A stretch of 64,000 bases of DNA from Pseudodesulfovibrio nedwellii (GTDB taxonomy: Bacteria; Desulfobacterota; Desulfovibrionia; Desulfovibrionales; Desulfovibrionaceae): assembly GCF_027923765.1 (NCBI RefSeq), contig NZ_AP026709.1, positions 2,785,501-2,849,500 on the forward strand. Reading direction: 5' to 3'. Positions 1-9,672 of the stretch are shown piece after piece (position 1 is the stretch's first letter; every line of letters starts with the position of its first letter). The notes beneath the pieces were generated by a model, which did no database searches, was not told the origin of the DNA, and saw only the letters and a program-made list of their open reading frames with translations. Position numbers and translations under genes: made by a program.

Positions 1-748
1 TGTTGGTGATCGGGTCCGAAAAATGGTTGTCCTGTCCAGCGGAATTGATGATCAGGTCCGGCTTAAAATCGTCGAGAATGGGCATGACGATCCGTTCCAT
101 TGCCATAAGGAATCCCTCATCCGAAGTATTGGGCGGCAGTGGAATGTTGAGCGTTTTGCCCATGGCGTTGGGGCCGCCAAGCTCCTGCGGAAAGCCGGAA
201 CCGGGGTACAGGGTTCGGCCGTCCTGATGAATGGATATGAATAACGTATCCGGGTCGTGCCAGTAGACGTCCTGTGTGCCGTCACCATGATGGCAGTCCG
301 TGTCGATAATAGCGACTTTTTTCCGGCCATATTTTTCGCGGATGTGCTCGATCATCACCGCTTCGATGTTGATGGTGCAGAACCCGCGAGAACCATGCAC
401 GACTTTCATGGCGTGGTGCCCCGGAGGTCGGACCATGGCGAATGCGCAGTCTCGCTCGCCTTCCATGACCAAATCAGCGGCTTTCATGGCTCCACCTGCC
501 GAAATAAGGTGCGACCGGGTTGCCACGCTTGAGACTTCTGGGAAGCAGAAATGGACGCGTTCAACGTCCTCAATGGCCGCCACATCGGGTTTATATTCAC
601 GCACACCTTCGATGTCGAAGATGCCTTCTTCACGCAGTTGATCTTGTGTGTAGAGCAACCGTTCCTGTCGTTCAGGGTGGGTCGGAGAAATTGCCCAGTC
701 AAATGCCGGGAAAAAGATGATGCCGAGGCGGTTATTTGATTTGAGCAT
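1..748 (-). CDS. Histone deacetylase / acetoin-utilization (AcuC) family protein, C-terminus cut off
   Basis: Only the first 249 codons lie in the window; the C-terminus continues past base 1. Arginase/deacetylase-fold hydrolase that removes acyl groups from lysine or polyamine-like substrates using zinc. Visible motifs are RPPGHH (residues 107-112), DTDCHHGDG (149-157) with the expected Zn ligands D151 and H153, and SAGQDNH (236-242) where D240 would be the third ligand. The ATG at 748 lies two bases after the hydantoinase stop, with a GGGGAGGAAA ribosome site inside that gene, so the two are an operon. The physiological substrate cannot be told from sequence; bacterial relatives act on acetylated proteins or small amides. 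Confidence 0.9.
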   Translation of the reverse strand, partial: MLKSNNRLGIIFFPAFDWAISPTHPERQERLLYTQDQLREEGIFDIEGVREYKPDVAAIEDVERVHFCFPEVSSVATRSHLISAGGAMKAADLVMEGERDCAFAMVRPPGHHAMKVVHGSRGFCTINIEAVMIEHIREKYGRKKVAIIDTDCHHGDGTQDVYWHDPDTLFISIHQDGRTLYPGSGFPQELGGPNAMGKTLNIPLPPNTSDEGFLMAMERIVMPILDDFKPDLIINSAGQDNHFSDPITN

Positions 749-750
749 GA

Positions 751-2454
751 TTATTTCCTCCCCGCGAAGGTTTTGACCACGCCGGGTCTGACTTGACACT
801 TCACGCGTATATTTTTGCCAACCTGCTCGTAGCCTTCAACCATGTTGAAGCTGGAGGTGTGGGTGATCTGTGCATCTTCCGGCTGGAGAAAAACGCCCAT
901 GGAATCGAGTTGCATACTTAGTTGATTGACCGCGTCTTTTTCTGCATCCGACTGGTCGTAACTGGTGGGGACGTTCTCGCGGTATGACAGAGTCGGTATG
1001 AACATCACATGCCGTTGGGTGTCGGCGAAAAGCTCTAATTCCCATGTCGTACGGGTGAGAGCTGCGCCGATGGCATTGGCGACATCATAATTTTCCGGCA
1101 CTTCAGTGGAAAGCTGGAACCGTTGAAACATTTCCATTTTCATGGCTTTTGCCGGGCCACCCATGAGATAGATTTTTTTTGGCACGACTTTCTTGGCGTC
1201 GAGCAGTTCGTGAATGGTGTAGACCGGTTTGGAGTTGATTTCGTCGATCAGTCCGCGTGTGGCCGAGTGAATAGCATCTGCTGCATACGCCACGGCTTTT
1301 TTAGCCAGAGTGTCAGCTGGGATGGAATGACGATCTGCGTATGTTGCCATGGCCTTTTTTGAAGCTGCAACATCACCGACTTCGGCAATACCCGTGCAGT
1401 TGAGGGCGTCGGTCAACGTGACCTGTTCACCTCCCATGCAGACGGACGGGCCGAGTCTGGTCGGTCCAACACGGACATTGTCCCCGACGATGGAGATGGC
1501 TGAGTCTCCACCGATACCGATGGAGTGGACCTTGAGGGCGGTGACAAGGGTGGGGTGAGAGCCGATGGAAATGCCTTCGCGCTCGATGAGAGGTGCTCCG
1601 TCGGCAAAGACCGCGATGTCCGTAGTGGTCCCACCGATATCGAGAATTACTGAATCATGGAAGATGTCTGTGAGAGCAATGATGCCCATAACTGAAGCCG
1701 CAGGCCCGGAAAAAATAGACTGTACAGGCATGGTGCGTGACTGGCTCAACGGCATGGTGCCGCCATCCGCTTTGAGGATGTTGACCTTGACGTGACTTAG
1801 CCCCATGTCGGCCAGCGCTTTTTCCACGGCGGTGGCGAAATCGTTGTACAGACGCCAGACCGCACAGTTGAAATAGGCCGTGGCAACCCGGCGCGGGAAG
1901 TTGAGTGCGCCGCCGAGCTGGTGTCCGAGGGTGACAAAGTCGGCATGGTCGCACACATCTATATCTTTGCAATTGCAGACCATGCGGCGGATGAAATTTT
2001 CATGACGCGGGTTGCGGGTGGAAAATTTCCCCACTGATGCAAAGACCCTAACTCCGTTGTCACGGCATGAATCAATGGCCTTTGACAACTGACGGTTGGA
2101 CAGGGCTCGAACTTCGTTGCCGCGATGATCAATGGAGCCGTCAATGACATGGAAATCTTTGCACGGCATGAAATTGTGCGGGTCGATGCCTGGTCCGGAC
2201 GTGACAATAACGCCAACGTCTTCTGTCTTGCCTTGAACTATGGCATTGGTGGACAGGGTGGTGGACAGGTTGAGTTGCGATACCGATGCCTTGCCGATAC
2301 TCGCGAGTATTGTTTCCAAAGCCTCTGTAACCGAGGACAGTAGGTCCTCGTGACGGGTGGGAACCTTGCAGGATGCAACGACCTGCATTCCCTGACTCAG
2401 GTCCATGGCCACTGCATCGGTATGGGTACCGCCGACGTCGATTCCTAACAGCAT
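751..2454 (-). CDS. Hydantoinase/oxoprolinase family protein (HyuA-like)
   Basis: 567-residue protein with the ASKHA-type ATP-binding signature GIDVGGTHTD near the N-terminus and DIGGTTTDIAVF in the middle, typical of the ATP-dependent N-methylhydantoinase A / 5-oxoprolinase family that opens cyclic amide rings. It is shorter than canonical HyuA subunits (about 650-700 residues), and no HyuB partner lies next to it, so the substrate is open. The ATG at 2454 has an AGGAG site six bases upstream. It is followed directly by the HDAC-like amidohydrolase, suggesting a joint role in amide or acyl turnover (inference). Confidence 0.85.
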   Translation of the reverse strand: MLLGIDVGGTHTDAVAMDLSQGMQVVASCKVPTRHEDLLSSVTEALETILASIGKASVSQLNLSTTLSTNAIVQGKTEDVGVIVTSGPGIDPHNFMPCKDFHVIDGSIDHRGNEVRALSNRQLSKAIDSCRDNGVRVFASVGKFSTRNPRHENFIRRMVCNCKDIDVCDHADFVTLGHQLGGALNFPRRVATAYFNCAVWRLYNDFATAVEKALADMGLSHVKVNILKADGGTMPLSQSRTMPVQSIFSGPAASVMGIIALTDIFHDSVILDIGGTTTDIAVFADGAPLIEREGISIGSHPTLVTALKVHSIGIGGDSAISIVGDNVRVGPTRLGPSVCMGGEQVTLTDALNCTGIAEVGDVAASKKAMATYADRHSIPADTLAKKAVAYAADAIHSATRGLIDEINSKPVYTIHELLDAKKVVPKKIYLMGGPAKAMKMEMFQRFQLSTEVPENYDVANAIGAALTRTTWELELFADTQRHVMFIPTLSYRENVPTSYDQSDAEKDAVNQLSMQLDSMGVFLQPEDAQITHTSSFNMVEGYEQVGKNIRVKCQVRPGVVKTFAGRK

Positions 2455-2649
2455 CTTGTCTCCTGAAATTTTTCAAGCATGGGCTGGATTTAGCACTCCA
2501 TGCGCCAAAGGCGCAACCGTGGAATCGGTCAGTGGTCGAAATCGGCAGAGGAGTGGTCTTCATGTTTGCCTTATGCCGTCATGTTCGTGTAGCGTGCGGA
2601 AGTTCACAACAACGAGACCCCCGCCAGAAGCGAGGGGAGGAGACTATAC

Positions 2650-3510
2650 ATGAGCAAGATTTTCATAGCAGGTGGCGCCGGACTCCTTGGAACAGCTTTG
2701 ATTGAATCCCTTAATGGGAAGGCCGAAGTGGTCGCAGGCGTGCATTCCGTGGAAAAGGGTGAGGCCGTGACAAAAGAGGGTGTCGAAGCCCGTGTTTTTG
2801 ACTTTAAGGATGTCGATTCCATCATTCAGGCCATGGCCGGTTGTGACCGCATGTTCTTGTCAATTCCCTTGCAGGAAAAACTGACTCGTTATGGTCATCT
2901 GTCTGTAGAAGCAGCCAAGAAAGCGGGGATTGAATATATTGTCCGTTCGTCCGGGTATGCCGCTTCTTCTGATGCTCACTGGCGACTTGGCCGTGAGCAT
3001 GGCATGGTCGACCAGTTTGTTGAAGATTCAAAAATTACCTACACCGTGCTTCGTCCCAACTCCTTTATGCAGTGTTTCGTTGGTCCCTACGCCGAGATGA
3101 TTAAGGCAGGTGTTATTGCTCTGCCAGAAGAAGATGCAGCCGTCAGTTATATCGATGTGAAAGACATTGCGGACTGTGCTGCCCGACTGTTGCTGGACAA
3201 CGCTGGTTTTGAGAATAGTTTTTATGCGCTGACCGGCCCTGAGGGGCTGACGTTGTCTCAGGTGGCCGAGAAGATTGCAGCAGCCAGCGGACGCGAGGTG
3301 ACCTATACTCCGGCAGCCGAAGAGGCCTTTATTGCCGCCCTGCAAGGTAAAGGCGTGCCTCAGTGGAATATCGATATGCTTGTCAGCCTGACCCGTGTGA
3401 TTAAACTTGGTATGGCTGGCAATGTGACCAAGGCTGTGGAGTACCTGACCGGGACACCTGCACGGACTTTTGATGATTTCGTCGTAGAGAACGCTTCAGC
3501 CTGGAAGTAA
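2650..3510 (+). CDS. NmrA-like NAD(P)-binding oxidoreductase
   Basis: 286-residue atypical short-chain dehydrogenase. The N-terminus carries a Rossmann glycine motif (GGAGLLG, residues 8-14), and the body matches the NmrA/QorB-type family of NAD(P)H-binding quinone reductases or redox-sensing proteins. A catalytic YxxxK is not obvious, which is common in this group. A strong GGGAGGAG ribosome site precedes ATG 2650. It is transcribed divergently from the hydantoinase and is followed five bases later by the HD-GYP gene, so the two are probably co-transcribed. Substrate unknown. Confidence 0.8.
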   Translation: MSKIFIAGGAGLLGTALIESLNGKAEVVAGVHSVEKGEAVTKEGVEARVFDFKDVDSIIQAMAGCDRMFLSIPLQEKLTRYGHLSVEAAKKAGIEYIVRSSGYAASSDAHWRLGREHGMVDQFVEDSKITYTVLRPNSFMQCFVGPYAEMIKAGVIALPEEDAAVSYIDVKDIADCAARLLLDNAGFENSFYALTGPEGLTLSQVAEKIAAASGREVTYTPAAEEAFIAALQGKGVPQWNIDMLVSLTRVIKLGMAGNVTKAVEYLTGTPARTFDDFVVENASAWK

Positions 3511-3515
3511 TATTT

Positions 3516-4289
3516 ATGGCGTCGCTCAAGGGGCAGGAAGAACTGTTGCGGATTATCCGCAAAATATCCGCCGGAAACTACAGTGACGAGATACTGAATT
3601 TGACCGGCCCTGAGTGTGCGCCGGAAATTCAGGAATTGGCCGAGGCCGTGGGGCTGATGATGGTCAAGATTGAGGCCAGGGAAGACCGGTTGGAGCAGCT
3701 TCTCGCCAAGATTCGACGCGATATGGTGAACACTGTGACTGCGGTTGTTCATGCCCTTGGTGCGCGGGATTCCTATTCCGAAGGACACGGTGAACGGGTG
3801 GGCGTTTATGCCAGACGCCTTGCTCAACGAGTCGGTTTGTCCAATGGCGAAGTGGAACGTATTCGTATTGCCGGAACTCTTCATGATATCGGCAAAATTG
3901 GTTTCAGCGATCAAATTTTTGCGAGCGGTGATACTCCTTTGTCTCAAGATATGATTGAGGAGATTCACAAGCACCCGGAGTGGGGACGGGATATCCTCAA
4001 AAATCTCGATTTTCTCGGTCCTGCGCTGGAGTACATCTATGCTCACCATGAACATATGGACGGCAAGGGATACCCGCGAGGACTCAAGGGTGAAGCTATC
4101 CCGTTTGGGGCACGTATTATCAGTGTCGTGGATTATTTTGATGCCATGACCACGGACCGATCCTATCAAAAGGGCAAACCCACGAAAGAAGCTGTTGAAA
4201 TCTTACGCAGTCTGGCCGGTTCAACACTTGATGCTGACCTAGTGGAAGCGTTCATTATTGAAATCGAAGCCAATGGGCTGGCCGGTTAG
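3516..4289 (+). CDS. HD-GYP domain protein, predicted cyclic-di-GMP phosphodiesterase
   Basis: 257 residues. A short N-terminal helical stretch resembling a HAMP/linker segment (about 1-70) leads into a complete HD-GYP domain. Visible metal and catalytic signatures are HDIGKIG (HD motif), HHEHMDGKGYPRGL (GYP motif intact) and the downstream DYFDAMTTDRSY block. Proteins of this type hydrolyse cyclic di-GMP to pGpG or GMP. There is no receiver domain and no membrane segment, so it is a cytosolic stand-alone enzyme or is controlled through partner contacts. It lies five bases after the NmrA-like gene. Confidence 0.9.
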   Translation: MASLKGQEELLRIIRKISAGNYSDEILNLTGPECAPEIQELAEAVGLMMVKIEAREDRLEQLLAKIRRDMVNTVTAVVHALGARDSYSEGHGERVGVYARRLAQRVGLSNGEVERIRIAGTLHDIGKIGFSDQIFASGDTPLSQDMIEEIHKHPEWGRDILKNLDFLGPALEYIYAHHEHMDGKGYPRGLKGEAIPFGARIISVVDYFDAMTTDRSYQKGKPTKEAVEILRSLAGSTLDADLVEAFIIEIEANGLAG

Positions 4290-4355
4290 CGGCAAGATCG
4301 TACAAGATCAACAGATTTTCATTCTATATTCTCTTTCGAAATCGAAGGAGAAATC

Positions 4356-4745
4356 ATGAATAATATTTTCACAGCATTGGATTCTGGCCGAATGATCTGT
4401 CTTAACACCGAGGTTGATGCCGGCTCACTCAAGTGGAATCCACATCCGACTTTTGCCGGGGTGGCAATGAAGCACTTGATGACTGGCAAAGAGACGGGTG
4501 GGAAGTTCAGTATGCATTTGGTGCGCCTTGAGCCTTGTGCCGAAATAGGCGATCATGTTCACGAAAAGAACTGGGAACTGCACGAAGTCGCTGATGGGAG
4601 CGGGGTGTGCCTGCTTGATGGTCAGCGTGTGAAATATGAGCCAGGTGTGGCTGCGGTTATGCCGGAAAACGTATCCCACAGTGTACAGGCCGGTGAAGCG
4701 GGGCTGTGTCTTTTGGCCAAGTTTATACCAGCTTTGATGGAATAA
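4356..4745 (+). CDS. Small cupin-domain protein
   Basis: 129-residue single-domain cupin. The HVHEKNWELHEV segment supplies the first cupin motif, with histidines and a glutamate suited to metal binding, and PENVSHSV supplies the second. A good AAGGAG site precedes ATG 4356. Its TAA overlaps the next gene's ATG by one base (TAATG), so it is translationally coupled to the AraC-type regulator. A role in sensing or binding a small ligand with that regulator is plausible, but no reaction can be assigned. Confidence 0.8.
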   Translation: MNNIFTALDSGRMICLNTEVDAGSLKWNPHPTFAGVAMKHLMTGKETGGKFSMHLVRLEPCAEIGDHVHEKNWELHEVADGSGVCLLDGQRVKYEPGVAAVMPENVSHSVQAGEAGLCLLAKFIPALME

Positions 4746-5557
4746 TGAATTCAATGACAGGGAACACCACAAAATTTATCGAAATACCGGGATTGGACGG
4801 GGTCAGCGTGGTTCGCCACGCTGGGCCTTCTCCGACAGACGCACGGCATATGCACCAGTCCTTGTGTATTGGTGTGGTGTTGTCCGGTAAACGGCGGCTC
4901 AAGATTAAAAACGCTTGGTATACGGTTTTGGCGGGGCAGAGTCTGATAATCCCGCCGGAGGTTTCCCATGCGTGTCCAGATGCCGGAGAGTGTGAATATT
5001 GTATGGTCAGCATCTCCCTTTGCAGTCTTGAAGCTGTTGGTTTCGATTCGGCGGCTTTGCGTGGGATAAAACCGGTCAGCGATGATCCGGCTTGTTTCGG
5101 GGCAATTATCGGATTGGCAGACATGGCTGAGACCCCGGCCTCACAATTGGAACGACAGGGCGCTTTTCTGCGCTTGTTGGAGCTTCTTTGTACAAATGTC
5201 TGTCTTGAACAAGTTTGTTTGTCTGAGTCGGATCGAATCGTCCGAGTCAGGCGTGAATTGGAAGAGCGATGCGTTGAGGATGTTCCACTCAAGAGACTTG
5301 CTTGGTTGGCCGGATGCAGTCCTTGTCGATTGAACCGGGATTTTGCTTTGGTTGTAGGGATGCCGCCGCATGAATATCAGGCCATGCAGCGTGTGCGTCG
5401 GGTGAAAACGAGTATCCGTTCAGGCAAAAGTTTGGCAGACAGTGCCGTTGAAGCCGGGTTTTCCGATCAGAGTCACATGACCCGCTGTTTTAAAAAAATA
5501 ATGGGCATGACACCGGGGAAATTTTCGCAAGGATTGCCATCCTCCCGTTTGGATTGA
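4745..5557 (+). CDS. AraC-family transcriptional regulator with cupin sensor domain
   Basis: 270 residues from ATG 4745, which overlaps the preceding stop codon; an upstream start at 4706 would run back into the cupin gene and is less likely. The N-terminal half is an AraC_binding-type cupin (HMHQS, then PPEVSHACP). The C-terminal ~100 residues hold two helix-turn-helix units, including the conserved AraC block around SLADSAVEAGFSDQSHMTRC and the closing MGMTPGKF motif. Expected to activate or repress a nearby promoter when a ligand binds the cupin. The target and ligand are unknown. Confidence 0.88.
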   Translation: MNSMTGNTTKFIEIPGLDGVSVVRHAGPSPTDARHMHQSLCIGVVLSGKRRLKIKNAWYTVLAGQSLIIPPEVSHACPDAGECEYCMVSISLCSLEAVGFDSAALRGIKPVSDDPACFGAIIGLADMAETPASQLERQGAFLRLLELLCTNVCLEQVCLSESDRIVRVRRELEERCVEDVPLKRLAWLAGCSPCRLNRDFALVVGMPPHEYQAMQRVRRVKTSIRSGKSLADSAVEAGFSDQSHMTRCFKKIMGMTPGKFSQGLPSSRLD

Positions 5558-5700
5558 GTTTCTTTTCAGTCCTTTTTGTTCCTTTAAAATATGGTGCTTT
5601 CCAGAGACTCACACCGGGCGGACCATCCGGGGAATCGTCACACGATTTTCATTGACTTTTCCCCGCAGGGCCTTACTTTTTGGCCGTGAGCGTACCAATA

Positions 5701-6597
5701 ATGAAATGTATTTTTGCTATAATCGCGTTTGTCGTAACCGCCCTGATTCCTGACCTGGCACATGCATGGGGTCCCGGCGTCCATCTTGCGCTGGGCAATT
5801 CTGTGCTGGCCGATATAGGGTGTTTGCCACCTTTGGTGGCCGCTTTGTTGGACCGGCATCGGAACGCTTTTTTGTATGGCTGTTTGTCAGCAGATATTTT
5901 CATTGGCAAAGGGACTAATTTTCGCCCAGGACACAGCCATAATTGGGTTACAGGATTCAAGCTGCTTAATTCGGCCAAAGAAGCCCGAGTGCTTGCCTAT
6001 GGGTACGGCTATCTGACACATCTGGCCGCTGATGTTGTCGCCCATAACTACTTTGTCCCCAATGCGCTTATGGATATGAATTCCGGTTCCAAGTTGTCCC
6101 ACGTCTATGTGGAGGCACAGGCTGACCGGAATTTCAGGCGTGAGCAGGAAACCGCTTTGTCCCTGTTCCGTCGGCCGAATCGAGATTCAGACGATACGCT
6201 GCTTTCTGCTATGGATAAACGGCGTTTCCCGTTTGTGGTCAAAAAACAGATCCTTAAGGGCAGTCTTACCGTGACCGGACGCAAGACATGGGGCACCTCC
6301 TTGAGATTGGCTGATCGACTTTTGCCCGGACCTCGTGTTAATCGTCACTTGGACGAGATGTTCACCCTGTCTCAAAATATTATTTTTGATTTCCTGGCTG
6401 ACCCCAAGGCCTCTCCTGCTGTGTCATTTGATCCTATCGGCAGTGGGAATTTACGCCGGGTTCGTGATATTCGTATAAAGCGACAGGCCGGTGCTTTGAT
6501 TCCTTCTATCAAATTCCAACCGCATGAAAGTCTGACGGATATCGCCAGTCCTGTCATACACACAGCTCCTTCTTTCGGGGCCACTGTCGGTGGCTGA
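5701..6597 (+). CDS. Exported zinc-dependent phospholipase C-like protein
   Basis: 298 residues from ATG 5701. A classical signal peptide (MKCIFAIIAFVV...LAHA) is followed by WGPGVH, which in the zinc-dependent phospholipase C/S1-P1 nuclease fold supplies the N-terminal Trp and an early His ligand. Further His/Asp-rich segments (GHSHNW, YGYLTHLAADVVAHNYFVPN) fit the remaining zinc ligands. An upstream TTG at 5680 has a slightly better-placed purine-rich site, so the true start may be seven codons earlier; the signal peptide is kept in both models. Location is periplasmic or outer-membrane. Lipase activity is inferred from family membership. Confidence 0.75.
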   Translation: MKCIFAIIAFVVTALIPDLAHAWGPGVHLALGNSVLADIGCLPPLVAALLDRHRNAFLYGCLSADIFIGKGTNFRPGHSHNWVTGFKLLNSAKEARVLAYGYGYLTHLAADVVAHNYFVPNALMDMNSGSKLSHVYVEAQADRNFRREQETALSLFRRPNRDSDDTLLSAMDKRRFPFVVKKQILKGSLTVTGRKTWGTSLRLADRLLPGPRVNRHLDEMFTLSQNIIFDFLADPKASPAVSFDPIGSGNLRRVRDIRIKRQAGALIPSIKFQPHESLTDIASPVIHTAPSFGATVGG

Positions 6598-6712
6598 TTT
6601 TTCTGACCAATTCCGATAGACATTTTGGAATAGATTCCACTTTGACAGCACTTTTGCTATGGTGCCGCGAAGTTGTTGTGTAATCTTATGCCCATTACGG
6701 ATTTTTATCACC

Positions 6713-9010
6713 ATGCTCAAACGATTTATCTATCTAATTCCTCTGCTTGCCGGATTGGCCGTGGCTGCCGTCGTGGCTTTTGGGTATGTGGCAGATCGGG
6801 ATAATCATACTGAAAAGATTCGAGCAGACGTACTTCATATTCTTAATGATGTTGCCGCAAGGCTTGAGGGGGCACTTGACGCCAAACAACATCTGATTAC
6901 GGCGTTGCGTTCATCGATTCAGGCGAATCCGGATATACAGCAGGAGTTGTTTCAGACTCTGTCCAAGGGATTGCTCGTTCACGTCGGGAGCGTTCGTTCG
7001 GTGTGGCTCGCCAAAGATAATGTGGTGAGTCATGTATATCCGGCCACTGATACCGGACACGCCATGGGGCGTTCGTTGCTTAAGAGTGGGCCGGTGCTGG
7101 CGCGAGGTTTGGCTTTGCGGGCTCAGGAGACTGGAGCAGTTCAGATGATTGTTCCGGGTCAGGACAGCAAGGAAGTCACCGAGATCATGTTTTTTGCTCC
7201 GGTGTCGGTCACGTTGCCGGACGGAAGTTGTTATTATTGGGGCCAGGTCGTCATATGCCTCGATATTCAAGCTTTTTATAGCAAGGTCGGATTTTCTGAT
7301 GCCTATCCAGGCATTTCACTCGCATTGCGGAAACCCGAGAATTTATCTTCCAAAGAAGTCGTGTTGGCCGGTGTGCCTATGGTTTTTGACATGGCTCCTC
7401 TGGTTCACAATATTTCGGTTCCCATGGGGACATGGGATTTGGCAGCTGTGCCGCAGGGGGGATGGACCACGTCTCCGTACAAGGTATACATTCTCGTTGG
7501 CGGAATTATTTGTATCCTGTTGGTTCCAGTTTCTTTTTGGGCTGTTTTGGTCATGATTATGGGGCGGCTTGCCGACCGCGAGAAGTACCGAAATTTGGTT
7601 CAGAATGCCAAATCCATTATTTTACGTATCGATATGGCCGGGGAGATTGTTTTCTGTAATGAGTATGCGGAGCAATTTTATGGCTATAAACGTGGGGAGC
7701 TTATCGGTAAGCCCTTGATTGGAACCCTGATTCCGAAAAAGGATATGGAAGGGCAGTCCATGAAACGATATCTTGGGCGTTTGCTCAAGAATCCATCCGC
7801 CCATCCATTCAACGAGATAATGAATGTTCGCAAGAATGGCGAAATCGTATGGGTTGCCTGGGCCAATGATTCGGTGCTGACTCGTGACAAAACCATGGTC
7901 GGCCTATTGTGTGTCGGCACGGATATCACGGACCGCAAACTTATGGAAGAGGCTCTCAGACAGCGGGAAAAACAATACCGTCTTTTGGCTGAAAATGTGA
8001 CAGATGTTATTTGGGGGTTGGATGCAGACTTGCGTTTTACCTATATCAGCCCCTCTGATGAAGTCGTGCGTGGGTACAAACGATATGACGTTTTGGGACG
8101 TTTTCTTGATGATTTTTTGACTCCGTCGTCCCGTGTTCGATTTAAGGGTGCACTCGTTCTTTTGGAAGAACAGGGCGAGAATCCGGCTCAACCTCCATCC
8201 ACTACCGAGGCTTTGGAGTTCTTGTGCGCTGATGGTTCCACGGTTTGGCTGGAGTGTCATTTGGGTATTTTGCTTAATGAGGAAGGGGATAAGCTTGGTG
8301 TTCAGGGTGTTGGCCGTGACATTACTGATCGTAAGCTGGCCGAGGCCCTGCGCGAGGACGTGGAGCGTATGGCGCGGCATGATCTCAAGACTCCCCTGGG
8401 CGCAGTCATCAGTCTTCCCGGTGAGGTTCGTCGGTTGGGTGGGTTGAATGCGGATCAGGATGCCATGCTGGAGACTATCGAAGACGCCGGTGAGACCATG
8501 CTTCAGCTTATCAACCGGTCTCTCGATTTGTATAAGATGGAGCGCGGTACATATGTTCTGGCCAAGTCAGAAGTGGATTTGTTGCGGATGGTGGAACGTA
8601 TTAAGGCCGAGGCTATGCCGCAGATTCGAAGCAAGGGAATCAGTGTGGGCATTGAAGTGCGATCCGGCCAACAGGCGGATGCGTTTCTTGCTACAGTGGA
8701 CGAGGAATTGTTTCGTTCCATGCTTTCTAATCTTATCATCAATGCGCTTCAGGCCTCCCCGGAGTCTGGTTCAATTTCCATAGTTTTGGAGAAGAATGGC
8801 ATTTTGACGCTTGCCATCTGTAACCAGGGAGAAGTGGCTCATCACCTTCGTGATACTTTTTTCGATAAATATTCAACAGCCAATACCCCTGGGGGGTCTG
8901 GGCTTGGAACGTATTCCGCTCGCCTTATTGCTCGTACACATGGTGGCGATATTATTGTGGAAACGGATATCCCCGGTCAAACCAGCGTGGTCGTGACGCT
9001 GCCTGTCTGA
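6713..9010 (+). CDS. Membrane sensor histidine kinase with Cache-like and two PAS domains
   Basis: 765 residues from ATG 6713; an in-frame start at 6659 would add a poorly hydrophobic leader. An N-terminal membrane helix (about 5-25) is followed by a ~240-residue periplasmic region of Cache-like type and a second membrane helix (IYILVGGIICILLVPVSFWA...). Two PAS domains follow, each ending in the PAC-like (G)TDITDRK / GRDITDRK motif. The HisKA phosphoacceptor is H556 (ARHDLKTPL), then an HATPase_c domain with SNLIINAL (N box) and GGSGLGTYSA (G box). No response regulator is adjacent. The signal is unknown. Confidence 0.9.
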   Translation: MLKRFIYLIPLLAGLAVAAVVAFGYVADRDNHTEKIRADVLHILNDVAARLEGALDAKQHLITALRSSIQANPDIQQELFQTLSKGLLVHVGSVRSVWLAKDNVVSHVYPATDTGHAMGRSLLKSGPVLARGLALRAQETGAVQMIVPGQDSKEVTEIMFFAPVSVTLPDGSCYYWGQVVICLDIQAFYSKVGFSDAYPGISLALRKPENLSSKEVVLAGVPMVFDMAPLVHNISVPMGTWDLAAVPQGGWTTSPYKVYILVGGIICILLVPVSFWAVLVMIMGRLADREKYRNLVQNAKSIILRIDMAGEIVFCNEYAEQFYGYKRGELIGKPLIGTLIPKKDMEGQSMKRYLGRLLKNPSAHPFNEIMNVRKNGEIVWVAWANDSVLTRDKTMVGLLCVGTDITDRKLMEEALRQREKQYRLLAENVTDVIWGLDADLRFTYISPSDEVVRGYKRYDVLGRFLDDFLTPSSRVRFKGALVLLEEQGENPAQPPSTTEALEFLCADGSTVWLECHLGILLNEEGDKLGVQGVGRDITDRKLAEALREDVERMARHDLKTPLGAVISLPGEVRRLGGLNADQDAMLETIEDAGETMLQLINRSLDLYKMERGTYVLAKSEVDLLRMVERIKAEAMPQIRSKGISVGIEVRSGQQADAFLATVDEELFRSMLSNLIINALQASPESGSISIVLEKNGILTLAICNQGEVAHHLRDTFFDKYSTANTPGGSGLGTYSARLIARTHGGDIIVETDIPGQTSVVVTLPV

Positions 9011-9033
9011 TTGTTTATGAATGTTTGTTATGC

Positions 9034-9071
9034 GAACGGCGCACCCTGTATGCTAGGATGCGCCGTTCTTT
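9034..9071. terminator. Bidirectional rho-independent terminator
   Basis: Arms GAACGGCGCA (9034-9043) and TGCGCCGTTC (9059-9068) pair perfectly, followed by TTT. It sits between the convergent kinase and flavodoxin-like genes. Confidence 0.7.
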
Positions 9072-9090
9072 ATGGAGGTGTGTCTAAAAA

Positions 9091-9663
9091 TTATGCGAGT
9101 TTTTTCATAAGCCAAGCCATGTTCTTACCGAGAATGTCCATGGTCTCCATGCCTTCCACATCTTGTGTTATTTCACCCTTGTTCATGCCAAAGCCCATGT
9201 TCCAGTAGTGGGAACCAGGGACAACCATTTGCCCGATGAAAAAGAAGGCGTTTAAGGTGTTGAAGGTCTGGATGGCACCACCGCGACGGGCGACCGCGAC
9301 ACTTGCGCCGACTTTGCGGGCGAACATGTCGTCATTAGCTCTGGCGACCATTCCGGCTCGGTCAATGAGTGCGCTCATTTCCGTGGAAATGGTGGCAAAA
9401 TAGGTCGGGGAGCCGAGAATAATGCCGTCAGCGTCGTCCATGGCCGCAATACAGTCGTTGACGAAGTCATTTTTAACGGCACATTTGCGATTCTTGTTTT
9501 TGAAACATTTCATGCAGGCGATACAACCGTGCATTTTTTTGCCGCCGAGTTCGATGAGTTCTGTCTCAATACCTTCGGCTTCAAGTTTCGTGAAAACGCG
9601 ATTGATCATTTCTTTGGTGTTGCCACCCTTTCGGGCGGATCCATTAAAAGCGACTACTTTCAT
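9091..9663 (-). CDS. Flavodoxin-fold NADPH-dependent FMN reductase / iron-sulfur flavoprotein-like
   Basis: 190 residues. The N-terminal NGSARKGGNT phosphate-binding loop binds FMN. A cysteine cluster follows (CIACMKC...C, about residues 47-61), as in iron-sulfur flavoproteins and many NAD(P)H oxidoreductases of anaerobes. The SPTYFATIS segment is the usual FMN-contact loop. AGGAGA lies six bases before the ATG. It is downstream of, and nearly abutting, the nitroreductase gene, with which it forms a two-gene operon under the divergent HxlR regulator. Probable role in electron transfer or detoxification of electrophiles and oxygen. Confidence 0.85.
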   Translation of the reverse strand: MKVVAFNGSARKGGNTKEMINRVFTKLEAEGIETELIELGGKKMHGCIACMKCFKNKNRKCAVKNDFVNDCIAAMDDADGIILGSPTYFATISTEMSALIDRAGMVARANDDMFARKVGASVAVARRGGAIQTFNTLNAFFFIGQMVVPGSHYWNMGFGMNKGEITQDVEGMETMDILGKNMAWLMKKLA

Positions 9664-9672
9664 AATATTCTC